A stretch of DNA of 64,000 nt from Lumbricus terrestris. Taxonomy: Eukaryota > Annelida > Clitellata > Crassiclitellata > Lumbricidae. A program made the translations under genes and the position numbers. The stretch covers positions 16,907,295 through 16,971,294 of the forward strand of contig OX457037.1 in NCBI GenBank assembly GCA_949752735.1, given 5' to 3'. This document shows, one piece after another, positions 10,099 through 22,550 of the stretch. Each line of letters begins with the position of its first letter. Within the stretch, counting starts at the first letter, position 1. The notes beneath the pieces were generated by a model that saw only the letters and a program-made list of their open reading frames with translations, was not told the origin of the DNA and ran no database searches.

Positions 10099-13000
10099 TT
10101 ATGCAATATTTACACCAGATGGAATATTTACATGGCCATATGCAAGAGAGTCAGACGAATTTAGCAAGTAACGCTTATCGTCGTAAGGGGAAAGTGCCGC
10201 TTTGCACAGTTCAGCGGTATGTAGCTCATGCTTTCTGCTCTGTATAACACGAAATTTGGAAGATGTTACCTTCTCTTCAAGAATACAATTTCTATAGTCG
10301 GCGTGGCGAATACACTTCTTCACAAACGCCCTCTTAATTCCCTTAGCAGTCTTCTTTTCCTTATCGTTAGGTAAGAGTAAACTGTACATTTTCGAGCGGA
10401 GGCCACAAAACTCCAAGACTGCTTCGCCATTACACTCATCCTTAAACTTGCCTATGACTTTGGCATTGCTGCGGCTGTGCAAAAAGTGCCCACAGGGGTA
10501 ATCGGACGTATCATATTCATCAATGTTAAGCTGCATGTCAGTATATACATCAGATGTGAAAATATGGTAACAAAGGCTGTCTGTGTCGGTGAAAAGAAGT
10601 TTGCAAGCGTTTCCGTAAAGTGGTATTATATGCTGGTAGTGGAATTCGTACATTTTCAGTTTAGATATGTCCAAAATACACATTCCAGCATAGAGGGGCT
10701 TGTTCAAATAGACGTTGGACGTTGTCAATTTCACAACTGTTAAATCTTCGTTTATTATGGTATACGACTCGAAAGTCGGGCGGGCCACGAATCGCTTGGC
10801 TCGTTTCGCAGTCATGACCAGCTTCACATCAATATGTTTCCTGTTGTTCTGCATGGTCTTACCATAGATTGAGTTGTTCATCAACTTATAAAGATCCTTT
10901 TCAAACGAAGATTTAGCAACTTGGCGTTTGGATGTGTTGAAGTCGATATATTTCTTCAACCACCGACTTTGGCGAAACTCGAGAATTTTGTGAATGTTAA
11001 CCAATTTCAGCCCCATTTTGATGTAGAACTGGAGATTGCGGTAGTGAACGACGTATCGAGTCTTTGTCATGAGATTGGGAACCAACTTTTCGACCCCAGC
11101 GCCAATTTTTGCCGAAATTTTCTGAGAAACGGACTTTGCGTAAGGGGATATCATGTCCGGTCGTATGTGCAGTCTTTCAGGCGCAAGGGGATAGTCGTTG
11201 TGGTCGTCGTGGAGATGGGGCGGATACTCCAAATCCACATCCAACAAATACCCCAAGTCATCGTCAGTCGATTTAGAGTCCAAGTCGAAATTGTCAATTT
11301 CATCGTCGCCCAAGAATCTGAATTTGCCGGTCGGGAGAGGCTCGGACATTGCGTATCCGTACAAGTTATTGCAGTCCAAGTACATAATGTAGCTGTTTGG
11401 AGCGGTAGGGTCGTATCCTTGGGCGAGATACGGGTTGTTAGCCTTTGCGTATCGGTTGGAAATCATTGACACGCCACCTCTCATGCCTCGCTCTACAAAA
11501 AGATAAATGTCAGGGTCGGTGATGAGCTCCAGATTCACCTTTGTCATACGCAAACAAGCGTCAAAGCTCAGTCCGGGGCTGCTGTAGTAGTGGAGTGCGT
11601 CGAGTCCATAAAATTCCAACGACATGCTTCGAAACGATTCGAATACGTCGGCCAGTAAAATAACGTCAGTCTGTAAATACAGGTCGTGATAGTCTCGCAT
11701 GCAAGTCATATTAAAAGTCTGCCAAATTTTCTGTGCGTAGTCGTAGTCGTCTTGGGAAATGTCTTCTTCGGTCAGTTTACTGTAAAAGCAGCCTTTGGGT
11801 GGCAGAGTCCTTTCGGTCATTCTGCAGGCCGATGTCATGTATTCGTAAGGGAATACCCCCTTACGCAAGAGCAATTTGAACTCGTTCGGAAAAAGCCGAC
11901 GCAAATGCAAGAATTTGGAATCGTCTTCTTTAGACAGATTCTTCACCAACACATCCAAACTGCAGTTTAGAAATTGTAACGAGTCCAAAAATCTGATGTT
12001 GTTCACTTCGAAAGAAAGATATTTTTCCATATTTGTGGCTATTACGTTAATTTCTTGCGTTGCAAATTCCTTTGTCATGTGTTTGAGTATGAGATGGGAG
12101 TCATAGCCTTTGAGGTTGTGGAAGACGACGGGAAGAAAATAGTTGGGTGTCTTCTGTTTCTTGGATTTTGTGGGCTTACGAAATTTCATTTTTAGGTTAC
12201 AAGGCGAGCAAAGAGCAGAAATAAAGTTGCCAGTCATGTGACAGTGGTGTCGAACTTTATTGTGAGGCGTGAAAGTCGTAGAGCAAGAGGGACAGGCGGT
12301 GCAAGAATCAAAGTCTAGTTTCTGCTGGTGTGACAGAGGTTTCATCGGCGTGTTCGTAGCAAGAATTTTATTAATTCGGGTCTGCTCAGATTTTACATGA
12401 GCAAAGAAGTTGCTCATAACGTCAGGACCCGAGTAGACGCACGGTTTGTTATCATTCAAGTGAGGAAAAGATGACACAGTCAGGCAGCAAAATCCACTGG
12501 GAGTATGCGTATCGAGAAGTTTAGTTGAGTTGTTGCTTGCAGCATTTTCATTTGGAGTCAGGTAACTTTCAAAGTCAGCATAAAGAACGTACGGGACAGG
12601 CATCTCGTGTTGAGTATTTGAGAATTTTAGGTTGCAAGTTTCACGGGTTGGATATCGCACGGACTGAAGTCCGTGCTTGCCACATTCGTCCATGTGTGCG
12701 TGCTTGCCGGCAGCGGTTGTGAAGCAATAGAGGCAATAGGGACATGGAAAACTTCGGTTTCCTTTCGAATTTCGGGTGCTTAAGAGAGCGGAAAGGTTAC
12801 GCACTACAATATAATGTCGCTTCTCACCATCATCAAGCAAAAGAAGGTTTGAAATATGTTTCCTACCCCTGTGAGCACTTGCGTATAGAGGGGTAAAGGA
12901 CTTGTCGTCTGGGTTAAAGTACATGACATTGATGGCATAATCGGGATTCAGCGTCTCAAAGAGCGGAATCTGCTCAATCGTCATCGGGAACTTTATGCCT

Positions 13001-15693
13001 TTGGTGTGAAGTTCGTTCAGATAGCGTCTGTAGATAGTGAATCGCTGAGCATGATCTTTTTGAAAATGTGAAATTGCAAGCAGCGAGTACAGAAAGCAGA
13101 ATTCGTCATCGTTTTGAATATTCAGGGTAGCTCTCTTATTCAAGAGATATTGTGGAGTGGGTATGTAAGTGGAGCCGCCTACAGGGTCGTATACAGCATT
13201 GCACAATTTAAAATCCACCACACCGTTCACTACCCACCCGGAGCTTTGTGTTGTAAAAGTGTCTACCAGTTGGTCGATTCGTTCGATGGCCTCTTGTAGT
13301 TGCTCGGATATTTGACTCGGCTGTAGAAGAGTAGATGGAACCGACTTGAAGTAGCCGACCGTCTGAACTTCTCCGTCTGGTGTTGATCGTTTGAAATCGA
13401 CATCAACAGCCACGTACCATTTCACCGGCCTAAACAAATATTGATCAAGTTCGATATTTTTCTGAATATAAAACATCCTTCGTATATCACGAAACTTGTG
13501 TTGCACTAATCGACCAAGTCCGAATATAGCAGATAGAATTTGGATAAGTTTGCGAAAATTAAGTTTGCAAATCTTGATCCAAATGCAAGTGAATATTCTA
13601 ACAGAAATTTTCTAAATACAAGCAAAAATTTCTAAGTCCAGCATTTAGAGCGAAAATTTTCCAAGTACACGCAGCAATTTAGAGTGCAAAATTTTTCTAA
13701 GTTGCACAATTTGCCTGTAGTAAAAACTCACCCTTCGTCTCTGAGTGTGTCCTCCAACGTGCTGACCAATCGCGGCGCTTCTTCCTGCAGCATGACATGG
13801 ACGTCGGTTGTTTGAGCAGTTGGATAGGATATGTCGACGAACGTATTCTGCGTGGAAGTGCGGATGGAGGGGTTGCTCTGCTTTTTGAAGCATGTGACAC
13901 AGAGATCCTGTCCAGCTCTGAAGAATCGTGAAGGTCGTCGTGTCTTACATTGAATGCACTCTTTCCGCAGAATGCAGGTTTGGCAGAGACCGTTGGTCAG
14001 ATTGAACGCCTTGTAATTTCGACACGACTCGCATCGACCTAAAGGATATCAAACATTAGAGTTCGCCAAGTTTCATTTACAAAATAGGTAAGCTTAAAGA
14101 TTGTAAAAGAAGCATAGAGTACAGTGTGTATGAATGTGCGTGTGTAAGATACATAGGAAGATTGTAAAAGCCTACAAACATAGAGTATGATGTGTGTGTG
14201 CAAAACACATAGGAAGGCGCACCAATTGTGAAAATATACATACTTGAGTCGGTAGACTCTGCCGAAGACGATCCTGCATGTGATTCTGACGCCGCGTGCG
14301 AAACCGGAGCTGCGCGCGAAGAAGGTCCTGCACGAGGTTCTGCCGCCGAAGCTGCGCCTGCACGTTGCCCTGTCGCCGCCGAAGTCGATCCTGTTCGTGG
14401 TTCTGCCACCGAAGCCGGTCCTGCGCGAGATTCTGCCGCTGCCGAAGGCTGGCCTTCACGGCGCTGTGGCGCCGCGGTCGAAGACGGGTCTGCACGGTGC
14501 TGTGGCGCCGCGGTCGAAGCCGGGCCTGCACACGGTTCTGTCGCTGTCGAAGACGAACTTGTTCGGCGCTCGTCATTTCCAAAATCTGTAAAAGAGAAAT
14601 TTGCTAAGTACATAAAAGTTTGCATTGGAAGAATATACACGAATTGGTGCTGCTATAGGCGTTATGATACTACTTTGTAAATGTAGCAAAGTAAAAGAGA
14701 TATGAAAGTCCTATATGCTAAAGGATTATAGCAATTCGATTCGTGCTCAGTAAAAATGAGCATTACATATTTGAGAGAGCATCTTAGGCACGATAAAAAT
14801 TGACAAGATGAGCAGCTAAGGTACTAGTAATGCAAAGAATCGATCCGTGCTCAGTAAAATGAGCATTACATAAAAGTGAGCAACTTAGGTCTGGTAAAAA
14901 TTGACAAGGTGAGCAGCTAAGGTTCTTGTAAGTCTAATTTCTATGTGGCTGTAACAGAAAGACCTAATCTTCAAAGGTACAAAATCTTAGAGATTGCTTG
15001 TTGAAGAAGTGTCAGTCCCAAGGATGTAAAAAGGATGGTGACGTTAAAATATCTGTTGAAACAAAATTATACAGAATCACTAACTTGAACGCTTTGCAGT
15101 CTGAAAAAAGATTGCATCGTCGCGTGCCCGCTTTCGTTCTGTAATAGAAATTAAAATAAATTAAAAATAAATTATAAAGTTGTGGAATAAAATAACATAA
15201 CCTGCTTGAGTTCATTAAAATTATATTTTCTGTATTTTTAAAATAATAGTGTTTAGCGAAAAGTTCTGATTGTTTCTTAAAATTATTTCGTGCATTGAAC
15301 GAAAGTTTTAAATTATAATTTTAAAATTAGAGCCGTCCAAATAATATTATAGGCTAATACTACAATATTAAATATATAGCTTAAAATTTTCTACATACCC
15401 ATTTCACGTATTCTTTGAAGTATACGTTCTTGCTTTTTCATTTCTTCGTCTCTTTCAATTTCATCAATCATTTTGGATACTAGAAAAAAAGAAATAAAAG
15501 GTGTGCATAAGACAAAAGTGACAAACACAATAATGTTTGCACCAATAGATTTAAGTTGTATATCTTGTACAAGACAGGAAATCTAAGTCAAATACAGAAA
15601 TTTAGAAATTCCTGAATATGCTTCAAATGTAGAAATTTAGAATTCCTTGGATTCAGCAAAATAATTTTCAGTATTATACTCACGAGAACTCAT
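10099..15693 (-). CDS. Protein-primed family B DNA polymerase, six exons (1,430 aa)
   Basis: Exons on the minus strand: 15684-15693, 15399-15479, 15085-15138, 14244-14585, 13732-14038 and 10099-13597. All have GT/AG junctions, the phases agree, and the total is 4,293 bp (1,431 codons including TAA). The start ATG is at 15691-15693. The N-terminus is short and charged; exon 4 is a low-complexity Ala/Pro/Ser/Arg repeat; exon 5 has four CxxC pairs, suggesting two zinc ribbons. In exon 6 (numbered from the GTG at 13506) are Exo I YADFES (about 309-314), Exo II FHNLKGYDSH (462-471), Exo III LQTDVILLADV (611-621), motif A YLDCNNLYG (709-717), motif B NNSIYG (877-882) and motif C DTDS (974-977). A Cys/His cluster near 402-436 resembles the endonuclease VII-like insert of Polinton polymerases. 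It would copy the element's linear DNA from a protein primer. All catalytic residues are present. Confidence 0.88.
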
Positions 15694-15725
15694 ACTGTAG
15701 CTGTAGTATTCGGTTGACTCTGCAT
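15690..15725 (-). promoter_or_regulatory. Short upstream ORF overlapping the PolB start codon
   Basis: An ATG at 15723-15725 opens a 12-codon frame (stop included) whose TGA at 15690-15692 overlaps the PolB ATG. It would lower or regulate initiation only if transcription starts upstream of it (inference). Confidence 0.35.
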
Positions 15726-15825
15726 AAATCTGTAGAACGAACTGCTGAACTCGGATGTAGAAGATGAAGAAGTCGTCTGTTGAACTCGGAAAATCGTCTG
15801 TGTTTAACCGCTGCCGATCGTCGGA

Positions 15826-15832
15826 TTTTATA
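15826..15832 (-). promoter_or_regulatory. Candidate TATA box for the PolB gene
   Basis: TATAAAA on the minus strand lies about 135 bp upstream of the PolB ATG, between the gene and the right subterminal repeats. A transcript start about 30 bp downstream would include the upstream ORF. Inferred from position only. Confidence 0.4.
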
Positions 15833-15861
15833 GGAAGCTGGGGTGGGGTGCTATTATACAT

Positions 15862-16440
15862 CAAAGGAATTCATTAGAGGCGCCCACAGGTCATTAAAAA
15901 GTCATTAGTCAGCTCATCAAAGGAAAACGTTGGACTTCAAAGGACTACCTCGGAGGCGCACGCAGGTCATTAAAAAGTCATTAGTAAGATCATTAAAGAC
16001 ATTCGTTGGACATCAAAGGTCTTCGTTGGTGACGACGACAGATCATTAAAAAGTCATTAGTGAGATCATTAAAGGCGTCCGTTGGACATCAAAGGCCTTC
16101 GTTGGTGACGACGACAGGTCATTAAAAAGTCATTAGTAAGATCATTAAAGACATCCGTTGGACATCAAAGAAGTCATTAAAGAAGTCTGTTGATCATAAA
16201 AGTGGTCATTAAAGGAAACCGTTGGACTTCAAAGAAAGTCATTAAAGAAGGTCGTTAGTCATAAAAGAAGTCATCAAAGACGAGCGTTGGTCATAAAAGA
16301 GGCCATTAAAGGAAACCGTTGGACTTCAAAGAAAGTCATTAAAGAAGGTCGTTAGTCATAAAAGAAGTCATCAAAGACGAGCGTTGATCATAAAAGAAGT
16401 CATCAGTCAGCTCATCAAAGAAAGTCATTAGTCATAAAAG
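15862..16440. repeat. Subterminal array of TCATNAAAG-type short repeats
   Basis: Dozens of copies of TCATTAAA, TCATCAAAG, TCATAAAAG and related words, separated by CGTTGGACTTCAAAG-like spacers, fill the inner right side of the element and run into the terminal repeat. The left side has only the part inside its terminal repeat, so the array is asymmetric. Confidence 0.7.
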
Positions 16441-16987
16441 GCTGCGTTCCTGGGGCAGTCGGTCATTAAAAATCAATTAAATATTAGATCAAAGACGACC
16501 GTTGGTAATTAAAAATTCGTTAATCGTCATATCACACGAAGTAATTAGTCGTCAGCGAAGATCCGGAAATAAGAATTAGTGCATGTCCAGTCCCAGCGCC
16601 GCTTCCGGTGACGCACTTCCGGCGGGGCGGGGGTTGCGCTGCTAATTAGGATTCGCTAATTGTTATAATTAATATGTTATAATTAATGCAAATTAATATA
16701 ATACGTTATAATTAATATTAACTAATTATGTAATCTAATTGCCCTAATTAAGATGACCTAATTAAAATGACCTAATTAAGCTGATCCCGACCTTTGGCCT
16801 TGAGCTTTGGCCTTGAACTTTGACCTTTGGCCTTGACCTTGGCCTTGAACTTTGGCCTTGAACTTTGACCTTTGGCCTTGACCTTGGCCTTGAACTTTGG
16901 CCTTGAACTTTGGCCTTGAACTTTGGCCCATTATTCGTACCCATACCCGCCGAAAAATGGCTGTGGTAGACGCCTACCTTCACTACT
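16356..16987 (-). repeat. Right terminal inverted repeat (632 bp) of the Polinton-like element
   Basis: Mirror copy of 9074-9705, ending CCTTCACTACT before the AGTAAT duplication. The same tandem TTCAAGGCC array lies near 16786-16929. Confidence 0.92.
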
Positions 16988-16993
16988 AGTAAT

Positions 16994-18786
16994 TAACATT
17001 ATTTTGTGACAGATGTAATTTTGTGAACACACGTGCACATTACTTCGTTGCTTTACTGACGCCTGTCAAACGCCGTGCTGTTGGCAAGGAAAACGACGCT
17101 GAACTCCTTTTAATTTGACAATGTGTTTTCGTCTCGAGTCATGACGGTCGAATTAAAAAATGACGTTAGTGTGTGTGTGAAGGATAATAAATAATTATAG
17201 GTCTAATACAGTTTCAAGTTGAGAACATGAAATAAGTCATACCCGAATAAGATTTTTTCATTTCGCTTATTCCCTTTCCAATGCAAAGTGTAAGGGTGTG
17301 CCTATGCTATGCTATAGGTGACACTGTGATATAATCATGCATCTGTCTGTCACATAATCTCACATTCGTGTAACGGTGAACCGCAGAAACCTCATGCTAT
17401 GTTAATGCTACCGGTAAATGTATAATTCCCGTCATATGCTGGATATGCCAACAACCTGTCAACCTTCAACCAGGAAGTGTTGAGTCATTGTGTCGATTTT
17501 GTTGTCGCTTCTGAAAGACTCTTGCTGCGAGAAGCGCTTTATAAATTATCAGATACAATACAATACAATGGTCAGGAAGAGAATTGCCGGGTTTGAGGTG
17601 GTTCAACCTTCGCTGGTCTTTCTCATGGCGACAGACCTTTTACCTTTCGTAACCCAACTCCGCGTGGATCATAGTCTGACCTAAGTCAATTTTCTACAAA
17701 TCTCATGCTACTCTCAACTGCTCTTAGTTCTCACCACAAAATCAGGGAAACACAAAATTGAGCACGTGTGGACCAGCATCCTTGAGAATCCGGTATTTCC
17801 CCATATTTTTTTGCACTTAGTCTACAGAGAATATTGTAACACTCCTATTTTTAGGTTCTTTGACAAATTATTGATCATTGTGTCGTTTTTGGTGTGCAAA
17901 TTGCAAGTCGTTGACCAGAATTGATACATGATAGACTTTTTGCTCAACAAAATGCGATAAGAAAACTCTATGATGCCATAGCATTCTTTTAAGCAACCAA
18001 GGCCTACTAGTAGGCCTACTAATGATTATAACAAGGGAATAAGTCAGCAACGATATAGATTTCAAATTCGACTGAGATAATTATCACTACAGTTATAACA
18101 TTTTAATTTATCTGTCTCATTTGTGAGGCATTCGTGTTTATGATGTGAGTGAGTTGCATTGCAAGTGTTAGGCCTAATGGCAAATGCCACCGTTTGATTA
18201 GTTTTGGTGATCTTGATTGCAAGAACGCAAAGATGCCGGCATCACAAGGTCAAACAGGGGCCATGCGGGACCTTTGCACACGGACCCATGAAAAACTAGC
18301 TACGCCACTGACGGCCTTGAACTCTTCATGACAATGAACATTTTCGCAAGTTGTTAACATATCCAGCATATCTATAGACGCGTTTTATATAATAGGCTAC
18401 GAGCACAGCATGGGTTCTTGCTCTTTAAAGACCACACCTATTAGAACATATAATTATGACACGTGTATCATCAGTCAGTCATTCTGCCTCGGTGTCTGCC
18501 TGTCAGTCTTTCTATTTGTGTGTCTATCTTGCTGTCCTCTAACTGATAGCTTTCTCTAAGCCTAGTTGTCTTCAGTTTGTGCTGGTACTTAATCTTCTCT
18601 TCAATTCGAATAGAAGCAGAGATCTCCTGCTGTTCTGTAGTCAGTGAATCGTGTTCTGTCGTAGATGGATCAACACGGCGTCTCTTTGAAGCGTTTATCA
18701 CTAGCAATTATTCACAGCTATTTTCACAGCAACTTTGCAATGTGCTAACGCCAATCACAGAATGACATAATAATTATATACCTCCT
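16994..18786. other. Intergenic, no gene recognised; possible decayed small-transposon end
   Basis: AT-rich sequence without a supportable gene. AGCTACGCCACTG near 18298-18310 resembles the end of the small hAT-like elements (compare 40354-40366), but no partner end was found. Confidence 0.4.
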
Positions 18787-19684
18787 TTGCCTGAATCAAT
18801 CGACCAATCAATCAATTCGCTTTATTGCAACCAGAAAACAAGATCACATCAAAAGCAGAAAATATGCATGCATTGGTTACAAAAGGGGGCCATAAAGGGA
18901 TGGACATCCCGCTGGGGAGGGTCACCCAAGTATAAAAATTCTAAGAAATATTATACAAGATGGCGAAAAATGAAAAAAAATTAAAATCAAATTAGGTGAT
19001 ATCAGATTGCAAAAAATTTAAATTGTAAAAAGCATGTAGAGAAACAAACTCAACTATGATATACTTAAATAAACCTTAACTGCATGTGGTCATATGCACT
19101 TCTAAGTAGATTTAGTAGAAGAAAGTAGAAAAACCCGAAGTCTCTTTTTTAAAACCTGCAGACTACTGGATTGACGAAAATCAATAATATTGGTATTGTG
19201 TTCCCCATTTGAGCGACATAAGATTTAACAGTAAAACGTCTAGTGTTAGATTGAGCTTTGACAGGGCGATATGCAGATGAATTCCTAGTGAAATGCGAAT
19301 GGATGTCAGAGGCGTGAGGGAGGCACCCTTGGAATACCGAAGGAAGGAGACCGTGTTCAAGTCGAATGAAGAACTCGCAAATTTGGAGATCCTTTATCTG
19401 GTCTATTTTTAGGAGATGAAGCTCACTAAAGGAAAGGACAGTGTGCTCCCATTTACGAATAGGCCTAACCGCTATTATACGAACAGCCTTCTTCTGTAAG
19501 TTAATTAGTTTATGAAGCCTAGATTCGTATGTCGATGCCCAAACCAGGTTGCAATACGTGAGGTAGGGGTAGACGAGGGTAGGCTATGATATAAATTCAT
19601 TCTAATTGTCTTTGGTAAGACATAATTAAGCAATGCGGGAAATAATACCAAAATTCTTAGCAATTTTAGCTGCAATTTGATTAA
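18787..19684 (-). mobile_element. Non-LTR retrotransposon fragment, 3' part, interrupted by a piggyBac-like element
   Basis: On the minus strand, about 19150-19684 encodes the end of a reverse transcriptase in broken frames, including YPYLTYCNLVWASTY and LQKKAVRII, typical after the RT domain of CR1/Jockey-like LINEs. The 3' end near 18790 carries AATAAAGCG and a TTGATTGA-type tail. The 5' continuation is at 25063-25235. Decayed, not functional. Confidence 0.75.
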
Positions 19685-20434
19685 CCCATTAGTGCCCAAA
19701 GTGGTAAAACCCAACAAATTAAGTTGTTTCAGTATTCTCAACAACTTGGTGCAGTAACATGGCAAGGAACTTATTTATTGATTCCTGTTACAATATGAGT
19801 ATTTTCCATAATGTCCGTTATAACGGACGTCGGGCACTAGCCCAGTGCTTAGGCTACCATTGCAGAAACAAGCATCCTTCTTATTTCATGCAACGCTTGG
19901 TGAATTTTTTTTGATGATTTGCAACATCTGTTTACTATATGATCTAATTATCTCCATTTGTCTAATGCCAAGTGCAGGGCACCAGCTTATTTACGAGGGT
20001 TTCATGCATTGTGATAGTACTTGTGAAAGTTGTGGCTCCCAGGATAAAGGTTTCCATCACATTTCTCAAGCCCTGCAATGGCAGTTTGTGTTTCCTAGTA
20101 CACTCCAATGATTGTTACCATCACATCGTACATCAGGTTTACAGTACTGCAGCAGCACGTTGACCTTGGATGGATGGTACGCCAAATACTTGAGTACTGG
20201 ATGGTACGCCACGACACTTGTGTACACTTAGATCTACAGCCATTCTATTGAGTGAAGTCAAACTATCGCTACATTGGTAAACTTTGTAAGATATACAATC
20301 TATGTCAAACAGGTAGACTGATCGGACATCACAATTTCCATTGCCTGATTCATATCATGTACTTACCAACACCGCTCATGCCATTGATTGTAGAGTAGGA
20401 ACATGGAAGTTTGAAAAACAGGCTATCTTCTGGC

Positions 20435-21334
20435 CAAAGCTCGAGGGTACGTACCATACGTATTCTATTTTGTGAAAGATACGTACGTATTTTAACGTAC
20501 CCTATTTTAGGGTACGTAAACAATAATAAAATACGTTAGCCTCGTCATTGCTCATTAGAAGAAGGTTCGATTTAATTCAAGCAACAATCACAGCCAAGTG
20601 CGCAGCGTAGTGAATTGTTGCAAATGCTATGTTGTACGTCTAAGTTTTTTATCCAGCATACATTGCACTTAATGTAGGCCTACTAATTAATGTCAGTTAG
20701 TCGAATCAGTTCTGCTGCAGCGCTTAAAAGTCCAACTCTAAGGAAAAGGTTAACCAGTTGCATCCAATTAGCCTAATTATTACAGAAGAATTTATCGAAT
20801 TAAATTTACTGCTACGCTACCGGAAATACCGATTTAAATGACGCATACTGTTGACTGCATGTATACGTACTGTAACGTACATGTAGGCTATGGGCAGTGG
20901 CGGCGCCAGGATTTGAGCTTGGGGGGGAGGGCTGAAGCCTTATTTTCCATTTTCATTCGCCAAAATTTCTGACGACCTTTTTTAAAAGTCATCCGGCCGA
21001 AATCTCATGGAAATTTTTCCATTTACATCCGCCAAAATTTCTGACCACCTTTTTTTGGTCATCCGGTCGAAAATCGTGCAAATATTTCAGTTTTGCATGT
21101 AGAAAAACCGGGATGGCCTTTTTTAGGGGGGTTAGTCTTTTATAGGAGGACTTAGCCCCCCTACACCCCTAGCGCGCCACTGGCTATGGGTCGCCGAGTA
21201 AGCCATAAACAAAATTTTCGTGCACATGTATGGTACCGTACGTACCATACGCGTATTGTATTTTTTGAAAGGTACATTTGTACGTACGTATTTTAACGTA
21301 TTCTATTTTAGGGTACGCGTACCCTCGAGCTTTG
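20435..21334. mobile_element. hAT-like non-autonomous element (900 bp)
   Basis: The ends are CAAAGCTCGAGGGTACG and its inverse. An exact 8-bp duplication, CTTCTGGC, lies at 20427-20434 and 21335-21342. The interior is rich in TACGTACGTA-type words. No transposase gene. It lies inside the piggyBac-like element and contains another small element. Confidence 0.8.
20895..21182. mobile_element. Small hAT-like element nested in the 20435-21334 element
   Basis: The ends are CAGTGGCG... and ...CGCCACTG with an exact 8-bp duplication, GCTATGGG, at 20887-20894 and 21183-21190. Similar interior words (CATTTTCATNCNCCAAAATTT, GACCTTTTTT) recur near 60030-60075, marking a family. Confidence 0.8.
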
Positions 21335-21404
21335 CTTCTGGCTGTGTGACTATCAATTTATTTATTTATTTTATTTCTCGCATTTGCTATAGCGCCCCTT
21401 CAAG

Positions 21405-21485
21405 CTCGCTACTCAGAGGCGCTCCCGACTACAGCGCAGACGCTGTATCGGAGTTTCACGCCGAAACGCACATGCAGATATAACT
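21405..21485. repeat. Dispersed LINE/SINE 3'-end fragment
   Basis: Shares CTACTCAGAGGCGCTCCCGA and the GTATCGGAGTTTCACGCCGAA segment with 1172-1245. Confidence 0.6.
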
Positions 21486-22550
21486 AAAAGCATATCTTCA
21501 ACAGATGTTGAAGTCACACATGGATATGAAGAGTCAGACATGCCAACCAGACACGCTGATATATAACCGGATGGAAGTGTCCGAGCCAACGAGTCAATCA
21601 ACCAATCAGGGAAACTTGCTCAATTAGACAGGAAAATTAGGTCAGCACACAGCTACACACAGTTCTAATTAATATTGAATTAAATAGAGAAATTTGGTCA
21701 ACACAAAGATACTCCCAGAATTAATATCAACGAGTAGAATACTGCGAGACATGCATAGGCCCTACGTATGATAACCAAACAGCATAGTAATAATAGCCAG
21801 ATAGCCTATAGGATGAACCAATAAATAAAATTACTAGATCATAAACTGCACAAGGTCTATAGTAACAGAAATAAGATGTCAAATGGCTGTTGTTTAAAAC
21901 ACGTTCCATGGCAGCCAACGACTGCATCCAATATATCATCCACACATCTACTTCAAAAGAGCATATAGTAGTCCATCAGTGCCAAAACGCTGTCAAGTTG
22001 TCTACATAAATACCAATTAAAGTAAGACCTAACGCAGACAACACAAAACCCTACCATGATCAGTCGCTTCAAAACATATTGCCGATAATTACTAAAACAT
22101 GCGCATAATTATTAACCCTGAAGCACATTCTGGTCGCTGTGTCAATTCCAGACTTTTGAGACAGCCTTTTTTGAAGGTGCCGCAAAACATATAGGCACAC
22201 AGAAAACACTGGCCGACCATAGCAGACCAAGAGTAATTTGTAGAATTCAATTACTGTGGTGACCCAAGGACAGCTTATAGTGGACTTAGAAAACACAGCC
22301 TGACATATCACATCCAGGACAAGAACATCAAAGAACAATCTCACAGATGTTCATGCTCAACAACGGATTTTTTTACCACCAGTCGACATAGATAGCTAAT
22401 TTTTCATTGCCACCATAAACCACGAAAGAAATGTTCAAAGACAATTCAAGACACCTGCATATAATTTTTTATAGGCCTATATAGCGGTCTTGGAGTGGAG
22501 CACCCGTTCTGTTGTAAACATAACCAATAACCAGCAAACAGAAACTGATT

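Larger units (their letters stand above)
9074..16987 (-). mobile_element. Compact Polinton/Maverick-like element carrying only a PolB gene
   Basis: The element is 7,914 bp, starts AGTAGTGAAGG and ends with the exact inverse. It is flanked by a perfect 6-bp direct repeat, AGTAAT, at 9068-9073 and 16988-16993. Polintons are known for 6-bp duplications, AG termini, inverted repeats of hundreds of bases and a protein-primed family B polymerase, all present here. Typical Polintons are 15-20 kb and also encode an RVE-type integrase, ATPase, protease and capsid proteins; none was recognised. It may be mobilised in trans by a larger relative (inference). Near-identical inverted repeats and an unbroken gene argue for recent insertion. 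Confidence 0.88.

Noticed and set aside
14228..14680. Plus-strand Ala-rich frames of 100-150 codons
   Set aside because: Opposite-strand reading of the GC-rich repeat in a PolB exon whose minus-strand splice borders and phases fit the full gene.
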